This document shows, piece by piece, positions 1 to 8,001 of a stretch of 64,000 nucleotides of DNA. The DNA is from Asinibacterium sp. OR53 (GTDB taxonomy: Bacteria; Bacteroidota; Bacteroidia; Chitinophagales; Chitinophagaceae). How positions within the stretch are numbered: position 1 is the stretch's first letter; the number at the start of each line of letters is the position of its first letter. The position numbers and the translations under genes were made by a program. The notes below the pieces were generated by a model that had not been told where the DNA came from, did no database searches, and saw nothing but the letters and a program-made list of their open reading frames with translations. The DNA is taken from assembly GCF_000515315.1 (NCBI RefSeq), contig NZ_KI911562.1, forward strand, positions 434,001 through 498,000. The letters are read 5' to 3'.

Positions 1-97
1 CAAGTTGTAAGGGACCGGGTTAGTCCGGGTAAAAGCCTCGGGCATGCCGATACCAAGCCCCACCATACCGATATCCTTTAACAAAATAGTTCAAATT

Positions 98-682
98 ATG
101 TTGGGTATTATCCTTTGCGGCGGCAATAGTTCCAGGATGGGAAGCGACAAAGGGCTGCTCAAACTGGAAGCCAAAACCTGGGCGCAAACGGCTATCGATA
201 AAATAACACCGCTGGGGATACCCGTTAAACTTTCTGTGAACCAGCAACAATACAAAGATTACACAGCGGTTTTCGATGCTGCCGATCTGGTAGTGGATGC
301 ACCTTCACTGGATTTACACGGCCCTTTACTGGGTGTACTCAGCTGCCATCTGCAATATCCGCAAAGGGATTTTTTTGCACTTGCCTGTGATATGCCGCTG
401 ATGGAACCTGCTTTGCTCAAAGAACTTCATGAACGATACCAACAGGCGCCTGAAGCAGAAGCCTGTGTTTTTACGAATGACGGAGAGCCGGAACCCCTTT
501 GCGCTATCTACAGTGCAAGAGGATTGGCCAAGATATTGGCGCTGCTACAGAATGGGCATTTGGTCAAACACAGTATGAAGTACATGCTCGATCATCTTAA
601 TATTGTTAGCATTCCCATACAACAACACCAGAAAACCTCGTTCCGCAATTTCAATGCACATGCAGAACTAAACGGTTTGTAG
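98..682 (+). CDS. mobA: Molybdenum cofactor guanylyltransferase
   Basis: Predicted cytoplasmic enzyme that transfers GMP from GTP to molybdopterin, giving the bis-MGD-type cofactor used by assimilatory nitrate reductases. The N-terminus has the nucleotidyltransferase signature CGGNSSRMGSDKG at residues 7-19, followed by a Rossmann-like core with ACDMP near residue 98, which is typical of MobA. I chose ATG at 98 because MLGIILCGG is the canonical family start; a start at 44 would add 18 residues of no family character. The length of 194 aa is normal. It converges on the nitrate reductase operon and overlaps the stop of the rubredoxin-fusion gene by 15 nt. The linkage fits cofactor supply for the nitrate reductase at 2174-5719. 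A 26-codon open frame ends at 81, just upstream, and could be the tail of a co-transcribed gene. Confidence 0.88.
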   Translation: MLGIILCGGNSSRMGSDKGLLKLEAKTWAQTAIDKITPLGIPVKLSVNQQQYKDYTAVFDAADLVVDAPSLDLHGPLLGVLSCHLQYPQRDFFALACDMPLMEPALLKELHERYQQAPEAEACVFTNDGEPEPLCAIYSARGLAKILALLQNGHLVKHSMKYMLDHLNIVSIPIQQHQKTSFRNFNAHAELNGL

Positions 683-2167
683 TTCAAGCCTGGCTTTTTC
701 AACGCGTGTATAGCTCAATTTATCCGCATCGCATAAAGGGCAATGATAATCTTCATTCAATGATTCGAATGCAGTACCGGGGGCTGCTCCGTTCTCCGGG
801 TCGCCAAACGATTCATCGTATATAGTAAAGCAATGCCGGCATTGGTGTACATAAGATGGCTGGGGTTTTGTGTCCAGTTCCTTTTCTGTCGCCGCCTGTT
901 TTTCCATGATTGCATTTTTATCCGCACGATTATTGTAAAATGCAATCACCAACCTTCTCAACTGTTCGCCTAACAAGAATTTCGGATTGGCCCTACTGAA
1001 TACAAAGCCGGTGCGTGCATTCGGATTGAAATCGTGCGCACAAAGGATATCATATACATACAGGCATTCCAGCCCCCATAAATTGATCAGTGGCCTGCGG
1101 CGTACCAGGACACTGGAGAACACTTCGCTTTTTTTCCTGGTTTTGATACCGATGCATACGCCGAATGTGCGGGTATCTTCATCATTCAATTTTCTAACCA
1201 GGTAATTTTTCAATTCCAACCCTTCACGGCAATGGTCTTCCACCTGGAAATTCAATTCATTGGCAGCATGCCGCATGTTCACCTGGTACTTGTTCAGCAA
1301 TTGATTCCATTTGGGCCGGTCTTTTTCCTCCACTCCTTTAATGATGATCGACTTCCAGGGCGTGGAACAAAGCTGGCCGATCTTGGTATCGAGACAAAGC
1401 TTGCAAAGCGCTTTCAAAAAATCAACGGCAAACAATTCGTCACGCCTGTAAATACCCACCCAATATTTATCATTGACCCTATTCACCCCCTCATAGTAAG
1501 GCAGGTTGAAAGCAGGCAATGCAGCAGGTTTTTCAGCAGGCTTGGTAATGTATTGCTGTTTCTGAAGCAGTTGCATCAATGCTTCGCCCTTCGCCTGCTT
1601 GTTGTCGTAAAATGCTTCTCTGTGCTGAAAGATCAGTTCTTCAATTTCTTTTGATACGCCTGGGATATCATTCGTGTACACCATTTCATTCCATTCATAA
1701 ATACTGTTGGTCTTGGGGAAGCGGATGAATAAATGCCAGAAATGAAGAGACGTAGTCGAAGCCACCCAATTGATATTGCCCGTAAGCATGGGTGTAAAAC
1801 TCTGGTGACTGTCTGAGACATTGATCTTGAGCTCGGGCTCATAATCGAGTCCGTCAAATATATCTTTATATACACCCTCACTCAGCCAGGTATTGGTAAT
1901 GAATATTTCCTCGGCCGGGTAAGAGCTTACGATATTGGGATGTTGTTCATTATCCATGTCATAAGGAATACCCAATTGGCCCAATCCTTCACGAAGTATA
2001 TGAATGCTATCAGCTGCTGTATTCAACAGCAATTGCTGGCGCAATCCGAAGCTTACATGCAGCACACCAGCCCTCCTAGCTACGACAAGGATATTATAAA
2101 GATCGCCCGGTGAGATGATCCCTCCTCTGAAGTTGATCTTGATGGTATGATTGCTTCGTATTCCCAT
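668..2167 (-). CDS. Nitrite/sulfite reductase-like protein with C-terminal rubredoxin domain
   Basis: A 499-aa protein, last gene of the leftward nitrate operon, starting 6 nt after the nitrate reductase stop. The C-terminus (about residues 440-490) is a rubredoxin: HQCRHCFTIYDESFGDPENG, then later YHCPLCD, giving the paired CxxC iron site and the typical internal DPENGxxPGTxFE-like loop. The N-terminal part has two regions like the ferredoxin-like half-domains of siroheme nitrite/sulfite reductases: about residues 14-50 (ISPGDLYNILVVARRAG, then FGLRQQLLL), and a second around CSTPWKSIIIKGV. I cannot find the Cx5C...Cx3C set that binds siroheme and the 4Fe-4S cluster, so it is probably not a catalytic reductase. 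Inference: it delivers electrons to, or assembles with, the nitrate or nitrite reductase. A CobG-like enzyme is less likely. The domain calls are firm for rubredoxin and moderate for the rest. Confidence 0.75.
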   Translation of the reverse strand: MGIRSNHTIKINFRGGIISPGDLYNILVVARRAGVLHVSFGLRQQLLLNTAADSIHILREGLGQLGIPYDMDNEQHPNIVSSYPAEEIFITNTWLSEGVYKDIFDGLDYEPELKINVSDSHQSFTPMLTGNINWVASTTSLHFWHLFIRFPKTNSIYEWNEMVYTNDIPGVSKEIEELIFQHREAFYDNKQAKGEALMQLLQKQQYITKPAEKPAALPAFNLPYYEGVNRVNDKYWVGIYRRDELFAVDFLKALCKLCLDTKIGQLCSTPWKSIIIKGVEEKDRPKWNQLLNKYQVNMRHAANELNFQVEDHCREGLELKNYLVRKLNDEDTRTFGVCIGIKTRKKSEVFSSVLVRRRPLINLWGLECLYVYDILCAHDFNPNARTGFVFSRANPKFLLGEQLRRLVIAFYNNRADKNAIMEKQAATEKELDTKPQPSYVHQCRHCFTIYDESFGDPENGAAPGTAFESLNEDYHCPLCDADKLSYTRVEKARLELQTV

Positions 2168-2173
2168 ACATGT

Positions 2174-5100
2174 TTATTTTTCAACCAGCACATTATGTTT
2201 TGCCGATGCACCCAAACAATTTTCCAGGATAGCCTTCACTTCCGGCCGGCAACTGCCGCAGCCCATGCCGGCACCGGTAAGCTGGCACAATTGCAAATGG
2301 TCTTTGCAACCCTCTTTGATCTTATTGAGCAGGTTACCTTCACCTACGTTGTTGCAACTACATACCAGTTTTCCGATAACAGGCTCTGCGGCTTTGCCGG
2401 AACGCAGCAATTGCAGGCGCTTTTCGCTCAGTTCAATTTTTTGTTCGATGAGGTTCCTGAATTCCAGGAACTCAGATTTATCTCCAATGAGGATGGCGCC
2501 GATGAGCCGGTCGTTATGAATGATACATTTTTTATAATACCGCTTGGCTTTGTCAATGAATACCACTTCTTCGTAAGCAGGATCATCAGGACATTCCACT
2601 TCTCCCAGTGAACAAAGATCGGTTCCGTGCATTTTTAAAATATTCATCAGCAGAGAACCTGTATAGTATTTTGAAATATCACCTGTCAGGTACCGCGCAA
2701 CAATTTCTGCCTGTTGTTCTGCAGCGGCTGTAATGCCATACAGGAACCCTTTGAATTCCGCTATCTCGCCAATAGCAAAAATGTTGGGATCACTGGTTTG
2801 CAGGTATTCATTGACCAACACCCCTCTTTTGCAATGCACACCGCCTGCTTTCGCAATTTCAATATTGGGAACAGTTCCGATGGCTATTACAATAGCCTGG
2901 CAGTTCACGATCAATCCGCTTTTCAAACGGATACCCGATACTGTGTTATTACCCAGGAAGCGTTCTATCTCATCATTGTAATAAATCTCTACCCCTTTAT
3001 CAACCAGCTCTTCATGCAATAATTGACTGCCAAGCGGGTCGAGCTGGCGGTCCATCAGCCTGGATATCCTTTGTACAATAGTCACTTCCACATTCACTTC
3101 GCGCAGCGATGCCGCCAGTTCGATACCGAGCAATCCTCCGCCTATAATAACCACCCTGCCATTGGCCCCATCAATATGATCTTTAAAATGATCGGCATCG
3201 GTTCTGCTGCGCATGGTAAAGATCCCCTGCATCGCAGGAACATCCCTGAGCATCGCAGCCCTGCTGCCTGTTGCCATGAGCAGCACATCATACGAATGCA
3301 CACCACCTTTATCGTCGGTAACCAACTTTTTTTCTTTGTCGATATGTGTGATGCTTACCCCACGATGAAGCTTGATATTGTAATGGTATTCTTCTTCATC
3401 GGACATTTTCACCAGGTTATCCCAGGGAAGCGTGCCGGTAATATAATCGGGCAACAATACACGGTTGTAAAAAGGAAAGTTCTCCTTGCTGAATATTTCA
3501 ATCTCGTCTTCTGTATTCAGCATCCGGTAACTTTTCACAAAGCCGCAAGCACCTGCACCCGCTCCAATTACAATGATCTTTTGTTTGGGCTTGGCGTACA
3601 ATTTTACTTCTACTGCAGAGAATTTAAAATCGGGCTCTTTGCTCTGCGGGTCTACCAGGTTATTCGTGAGGTTATTGGCGCGATTGAGATCATTATTCAA
3701 CACCTTGCCCCAGTGCATGGGCAGAAACACAACGCCCTGCTTAATATTATCAGACAACCTGGCTTTCACCCGCACATTACCTCTTTCATTGGCGATCTCT
3801 ACCAGGTCGTTCTCCCTGATCCTTCTTTGTGCAGCATCTTCAGGATGTATTTCGAGAAAAGATTCGGATATGTGTTGCTTCAGCTTGTTCACTTTACCCG
3901 TTTTGCTCATCGTATGCCACTGGTCGCGGATACGGCCGGTAGTAAGTATGAGCGGGAAATCGGGACTTATTTTTTCCGACAGGTTTTCATCGGGGAAAGA
4001 ACGGATGACCGCACGTTGAGAAGCTGTATAAAATTTTTTATCAGTAAAAAGCCTGGCGGTGCCTTGTCCATTAATAGCTTTTGTATAGGGCCATTGCACT
4101 GAGCGTTTTTCTTTCAGTATAGCGTGACTGAGGTCGCTGATATCAACATGGGTTCCCTTGGTCAATGCAGCATGTTCGGCAAAGATGGCGGCTGCATTGG
4201 GATAATCAAATCCTTTGTATCCCATCTTCTGTGCAAAACGGCAAATGATCTCGGCATCGGGCAGCGCTTCACCGGGAGCTTCTTTTATTTTATGCAGGTA
4301 ACCAATGCGTCGTTCTGCATTGGTCATGGTTCCTTCTTTCTCTGTCCAGGCAGCAGCAGGCAACACCACATCGGCGTATTTGATCATCTCCGATTGGTGG
4401 CTGATTTCCTGTACTACCACAAATTTTGCTTTTTGCAAAGCGGCTTCTGCCTTGCGCACATCAGGTAGACTGATCAAAGGATTGGTGCACAAAACCCATA
4501 TCGCTTTAAGCTTGCCTTCATTCAGTGCATCGAACATTTCGGTAGCGGTCAATCCGGGTTGAGCCGCGATCTTCCCGGGCATAATATTCCAGAAACGTTC
4601 AACCTCGGCACGATGCTGTGCGTTTTGCAAATCGCGATGCGCAGGTAATAAGTTAGACAATCCGCCTACTTCCCTTCCGCCCATGGCATTGGGTTGGCCT
4701 GTCAGTGAAAGCGGACCGGAGCCTGGTTTACCAATATGCCCGGTGATAAGGTTGAGGTTGATGAGCGACAGGTTTTTATTCACTCCTACTACGCTCTGGT
4801 TAAGTCCCATCGTCCACATGGTAATGAAACCATTCGCGTCAGCGATCATCCTGGCAGCCATCCTGATATCGCTTTCATCTATGCCGCAGATAATCGCGGC
4901 TTCTGCAATTGTTCTTTCAAAAACGAACGCCCGGTATGTTTCGAATCCTTCGGTATGGTTTTCAATGAATGCAGGATCGATGTCGTCATTTTCTATGAGC
5001 ACCCTGCCAATGGCATGATGCAGTGTGATATCCGTTCCGGGATTCAGTTGCAAATGAAGATCGGCGAGTGAACAGGTTTGAGTTTTACGCGGATCGCTTA

Positions 5101-5719
5101 CAATGATCTTGAGGGCAGGATTTTTTTCTTTGGCTTTTTCCACACGCTGCCATAAGATCGGGTGACACCATGCGGGGTTGGCGCCTGCTACAAAGATCAG
5201 ATCGGCCAGTTCAATATCATCATAACACACAGGCACGCAATCTTCGCCGAGACTCATTTTATAACCGGCCACTGCACTGCTCATGCACAATCGGGAATTG
5301 GTATCGATATTATTAGTGCCAATAAATCCTTTCACCAATTTGTTGATCACATAATACTCTTCCGTGAGACACTGGCCTGAAGCATAAAAAGCAACTGCAT
5401 CGGGCCCGTATTTATCGATCAGTGTTTTGAATACAGCTGCCGTTCTTTCCAATGCATTGTCCCATGAAACCCTTTGTCTTGGCTGGTTTCGGGCATAACG
5501 CATTTCAGGATAGAAAATACGGTCGCCGGTATCATTTACCGTATAGTGCAGGTTCCTTCCTTTGCTGCAAAGCTGTCCCCTGTTTACCGGGTGATCGACG
5601 TCTCCTTCAACCGTAACCCTTCCAAGCTTATCGGTATCTACTACGATACCGCAACCCACCCCGCAATAACAGCAGGTGGTTGTTTTCTTTCCGGCGCTAT
5701 TTGTCTTTGTCTCACTCAC
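2174..5719 (-). CDS. nasA: Assimilatory nitrate reductase, catalytic and electron-transfer subunits fused
   Basis: A 1,181-aa cytoplasmic enzyme reducing nitrate to nitrite. Residues 16-51 carry the N-terminal 4Fe-4S site (C16, C19, C23 and C51 in LCSKG) of the molybdopterin oxidoreductase family. The catalytic and dinucleotide-binding parts run to about residue 700. A second enzyme follows: an NAD(P)/FAD pyridine-nucleotide-disulfide-type reductase (IVIGAGAGACGF near 713, GGGLLGIELA near 860). A BFD-like [2Fe-2S] domain closes it (LVCSCNN near 1119, then GAGMGCGSCRPEV). In Bacillus and Klebsiella the catalytic and FAD proteins are separate (NasC/NasB and NasA/NasC), so this is a fusion of both. 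It sits between the nitrate transporter and the rubredoxin fusion. Symbols for this family vary between species, so nasA is used loosely. Confidence 0.92.
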   Translation of the reverse strand: MSETKTNSAGKKTTTCCYCGVGCGIVVDTDKLGRVTVEGDVDHPVNRGQLCSKGRNLHYTVNDTGDRIFYPEMRYARNQPRQRVSWDNALERTAAVFKTLIDKYGPDAVAFYASGQCLTEEYYVINKLVKGFIGTNNIDTNSRLCMSSAVAGYKMSLGEDCVPVCYDDIELADLIFVAGANPAWCHPILWQRVEKAKEKNPALKIIVSDPRKTQTCSLADLHLQLNPGTDITLHHAIGRVLIENDDIDPAFIENHTEGFETYRAFVFERTIAEAAIICGIDESDIRMAARMIADANGFITMWTMGLNQSVVGVNKNLSLINLNLITGHIGKPGSGPLSLTGQPNAMGGREVGGLSNLLPAHRDLQNAQHRAEVERFWNIMPGKIAAQPGLTATEMFDALNEGKLKAIWVLCTNPLISLPDVRKAEAALQKAKFVVVQEISHQSEMIKYADVVLPAAAWTEKEGTMTNAERRIGYLHKIKEAPGEALPDAEIICRFAQKMGYKGFDYPNAAAIFAEHAALTKGTHVDISDLSHAILKEKRSVQWPYTKAINGQGTARLFTDKKFYTASQRAVIRSFPDENLSEKISPDFPLILTTGRIRDQWHTMSKTGKVNKLKQHISESFLEIHPEDAAQRRIRENDLVEIANERGNVRVKARLSDNIKQGVVFLPMHWGKVLNNDLNRANNLTNNLVDPQSKEPDFKFSAVEVKLYAKPKQKIIVIGAGAGACGFVKSYRMLNTEDEIEIFSKENFPFYNRVLLPDYITGTLPWDNLVKMSDEEEYHYNIKLHRGVSITHIDKEKKLVTDDKGGVHSYDVLLMATGSRAAMLRDVPAMQGIFTMRSRTDADHFKDHIDGANGRVVIIGGGLLGIELAASLREVNVEVTIVQRISRLMDRQLDPLGSQLLHEELVDKGVEIYYNDEIERFLGNNTVSGIRLKSGLIVNCQAIVIAIGTVPNIEIAKAGGVHCKRGVLVNEYLQTSDPNIFAIGEIAEFKGFLYGITAAAEQQAEIVARYLTGDISKYYTGSLLMNILKMHGTDLCSLGEVECPDDPAYEEVVFIDKAKRYYKKCIIHNDRLIGAILIGDKSEFLEFRNLIEQKIELSEKRLQLLRSGKAAEPVIGKLVCSCNNVGEGNLLNKIKEGCKDHLQLCQLTGAGMGCGSCRPEVKAILENCLGASAKHNVLVEK

Positions 5720-5757
5720 GGTAATAATTTAAAAAGCAAGCAATCGTTAACAGGCCA

Positions 5758-7056
5758 TCATCTGTATTCCATAGCCATTTTTACCCGAACCCGTTTTTCT
5801 TCTTTGGAGAACCTGGTTATCAGCACTATCAGTGATACACCAATAACGATCATTCCAATATAACTGAATGCATCCAGGTAAGTAATGCCTTTGGCTTTGA
5901 ACAGGAATCCGAACAACATACCACCTACATTGCCTCCGGCACCTACGATACCGCTCACCAGTCCTATATTCTTTTCGTTGATGAAAGGTGTAATGGCATA
6001 AGTTGTACCGTTGGCCATTTTAAGGAAGAGTGCAAAAAAGATCATGAAGAAAATGGCCATACCAAAAGAACCCGATTTGGCAAACAGGATCAGGCCGAAT
6101 CCTTCCAGCAGCAGTACCAGCGACAAAAGAATACCCTTTCCCCACAAACCATAGGCTTTGCCTACTTTGTCGGCAAATAGTCCGCCAAGCGCTCTTGCAA
6201 AGAGGTTCATGAATCCGAATAAGCCCGCACATAAACCGGCGGTTCCCTGGCTGAGTTTGTATTCCTGCACAAAATGGAGCGCCGCTACATTGTCGAATGT
6301 GATCTCCATGCCAAAACACACCGCATAAGCGAGTGCGAGCGACCATACACGCCAGTCTTTCAGCACGCTGTAATTTTTTGCTCCCTTAACTTTCGGCGCT
6401 CTTTCTATTTCATCAAAATTTCCGGCAGGTGTGTCTTTAGTAAAAAAATAATAGAGGAATGCGGCGATGAGCATCAATGAACCCGGAATGATCATCGCAT
6501 AACGCCAGGCTTCCTGTTTGGTATAGCCCATTCCAACAATAACGGCGAATATTACCGGCATGATCATATTGGTAACACCTCCGCCCAGGTTACCCCATCC
6601 ACCGGCCACAGCATTGGCCGTTCCTTTGATCTGCGGGGCAAACATCATGGAAGTATGAAATTGGGTGATTACAAAAGAGGCGCCCACAACGCTGATGGCC
6701 AGGCGGAACAACAGGAATGAAGTATAGTCGTGCGCAAAACCCACGCACATCACAGGAATAGCGCCCAGCAACAACAAAGCAGTATAGGTTTTTCTTGGGC
6801 CCCATATATCGCACAATTTACCGATCAGCAAACGGGCAATAATAGTACCCGATACCGATGCAATGACCACATTGCCTATTTGAGATTTATCGAGGTGAAG
6901 GTCTTCCTTGATGGTGGGCATCAAAGGCGCAAGGCCAAACCATCCGAAGAAGCAAACGAAAAAAGTGAACCACGTAATATGAAAACTACGCATCTGGATT
7001 CCTTTAAAGGAAAAGATATTGAGTTTGGTGAGTGGTTGATTATTGTTGAGTGACAT
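5758..7056 (-). CDS. narK: NarK/NasA-type nitrate/nitrite transporter (MFS, NNP family)
   Basis: A 432-aa inner-membrane transporter with about 12 hydrophobic segments. The nitrate/nitrite porter signature is visible as GGWGNLGGGVTN in the first half and as GIVGAGGNVGGMLFG in the second, the glycine-rich pair typical of NNP proteins. The start at 7056 is chosen because the MSLNNN...LNIFSFKGIQ leader resembles related proteins as I recall them; Met22 (MRSFHITW) is the alternative. It lies 38 nt downstream of the small outer-membrane-like gene and 38 nt upstream of the nitrate reductase, all on the same strand, so its substrate is almost certainly nitrate and/or nitrite. Confidence 0.92.
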   Translation of the reverse strand: MSLNNNQPLTKLNIFSFKGIQMRSFHITWFTFFVCFFGWFGLAPLMPTIKEDLHLDKSQIGNVVIASVSGTIIARLLIGKLCDIWGPRKTYTALLLLGAIPVMCVGFAHDYTSFLLFRLAISVVGASFVITQFHTSMMFAPQIKGTANAVAGGWGNLGGGVTNMIMPVIFAVIVGMGYTKQEAWRYAMIIPGSLMLIAAFLYYFFTKDTPAGNFDEIERAPKVKGAKNYSVLKDWRVWSLALAYAVCFGMEITFDNVAALHFVQEYKLSQGTAGLCAGLFGFMNLFARALGGLFADKVGKAYGLWGKGILLSLVLLLEGFGLILFAKSGSFGMAIFFMIFFALFLKMANGTTYAITPFINEKNIGLVSGIVGAGGNVGGMLFGFLFKAKGITYLDAFSYIGMIVIGVSLIVLITRFSKEEKRVRVKMAMEYR

Positions 7057-7094
7057 ATAGCTCGGTTATGAAAGGTGAATAAATAAGGACGGCA

Positions 7095-7502
7095 TTAAAA
7101 CTTAAAACCAACGCCTATTCCCGGATTCCATTTACCATCGCTTGTTGCGGTTTTGTTATTATAATAAAACGGCACTTGCACCACCAGGTGTTTGTAAAAA
7201 AAACTGAAGCCAAATCCCGCCGTAGGCATGATCGCCGAATTTTTGGGTGCCCCCGGCGCTGCATTGTCCGCTTTTATACGCATCGTAGGCAGGATTCCAA
7301 ATCCGAAAGCCCATGGTTTGCTGATGAGCTTGATACAGGGGCCTCCGAAATTGACATAAGCCCCATTGTCTACATATCCGGCTACCGCCATGCCATCCCA
7401 TACCGTCAGTGCCGGCTTAACGGGTGCCGACTGGGCCCATACGATTTTTGCTGAAAAACACATGAATAATGCACATAAGGTTGTTGCCAATCTTTTTTTC
7501 AT
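7095..7502 (-). CDS. Small secreted outer-membrane-like protein of the nitrate operon
   Basis: I do not recognise a family. Starting at ATG 7502 (MKKRLATTLCALFMCF), the product is 135 aa with a clear signal peptide cleaved after about VWAQ. The mature part is rich in glycine and alternating aromatic residues and ends in GVGFKF, a C-terminal phenylalanine typical of outer-membrane beta-barrels. Its length would allow only about 6-8 strands. An upstream in-frame start at 7532 would add ten residues before the signal peptide and is unlikely. It sits between nirD and narK in one orientation, so a role in nitrate passage across the outer membrane or in envelope anchoring of the pathway is possible but unproven. 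Confidence 0.7.
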   Translation of the reverse strand: MKKRLATTLCALFMCFSAKIVWAQSAPVKPALTVWDGMAVAGYVDNGAYVNFGGPCIKLISKPWAFGFGILPTMRIKADNAAPGAPKNSAIMPTAGFGFSFFYKHLVVQVPFYYNNKTATSDGKWNPGIGVGFKF

Positions 7503-7545
7503 AATTTTGTCTTGGTTTAAATTGTTACGCAATTTGAATCTTCAA

Positions 7546-7609
7546 CCCCGGCGCGAGCTTCCAATTCGACCGGGGCTTTTATTTTACGGCCTCCCTTTCA
7601 AAGAGGCTG
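7546..7609 (-). other. Two hairpins between nirD and the outer-membrane-like gene
   Basis: The 111-nt gap between nirD and the next gene holds two inverted repeats. One is CCCCGG (7546-7551) with CCGGGG (7570-7575), loop 18 nt. The other is GCCTC (7589-7593) with GAGGC (7603-7607), starting a few nt after the nirD stop. In the operon direction neither is followed by a T-run, so they look more like intercistronic mRNA structures than terminators. On the plus strand the first is followed by CTTTTATTTT and could stop antisense transcription. Confidence 0.4.
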
Positions 7610-7613
7610 TTTG

Positions 7614-7967
7614 TTACACGATCCCCTCCACCCCAATGAACACATGGCCTCCTTCTATTTTCACGGGATAGGTACGGATGGAGCATTCGTCGTCGCTAAG
7701 GCATTCACCCGTTACCAGTGAAAATGTTTTCTTATGAAAGGGGCAAGCCACTTTGGGTACATCGTTTTGCGAACCGATCATACCCCTGCTCAATACCATC
7801 TGGCGGCGGTGCGGACATTCATTCTGTGTAGCATACCATTCATTGCGACGGGTAAAATGATAGAGCGCTATTTGCTCTTCGCCGTACTTCACGCATACGC
7901 CCCCGTTGGTGGGAACATCTTCTACGCTGCAGGCATGGAACCATGCCATTGTTTCCATTTCTGTCAT
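7614..7967 (-). CDS. nirD: Nitrite reductase small subunit, Rieske type
   Basis: A 117-aa Rieske [2Fe-2S] protein, partner of NirB in NAD(P)H-dependent reduction of nitrite to ammonium in the cytoplasm. Both cluster-binding boxes are visible: ECPHRR at about residues 49-54 and ACPFHKK at about 73-79, i.e. Cx1H and Cx2H. The N-terminal MAWFHACSVEDVP is typical of NirD. It begins 34 nt after the nirB stop on the same strand. Confidence 0.93.
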   Translation of the reverse strand: MTEMETMAWFHACSVEDVPTNGGVCVKYGEEQIALYHFTRRNEWYATQNECPHRRQMVLSRGMIGSQNDVPKVACPFHKKTFSLVTGECLSDDECSIRTYPVKIEGGHVFIGVEGIV

Positions 7968-8001
7968 AGTTGTATTGTTTAAATGATGAATTGAATCATT
8001 G

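Noticed and set aside
1..81. Two competing open frames at the left edge: a 26-codon tail on the plus strand ending TAA at 79-81, and a minus-strand frame from ATG at 66-64 (MVGLGIGMPEAFT) with an AAAGGA upstream.
   Set aside because: Neither gives a recognisable family in so few residues, so no gene is called; at most one of them is real.
3023..4102. A 359-codon open frame on the plus strand inside the nitrate reductase gene.
   Set aside because: It is fully antisense to strongly conserved coding sequence and its translation shows no domain or signal; it is a shadow frame.
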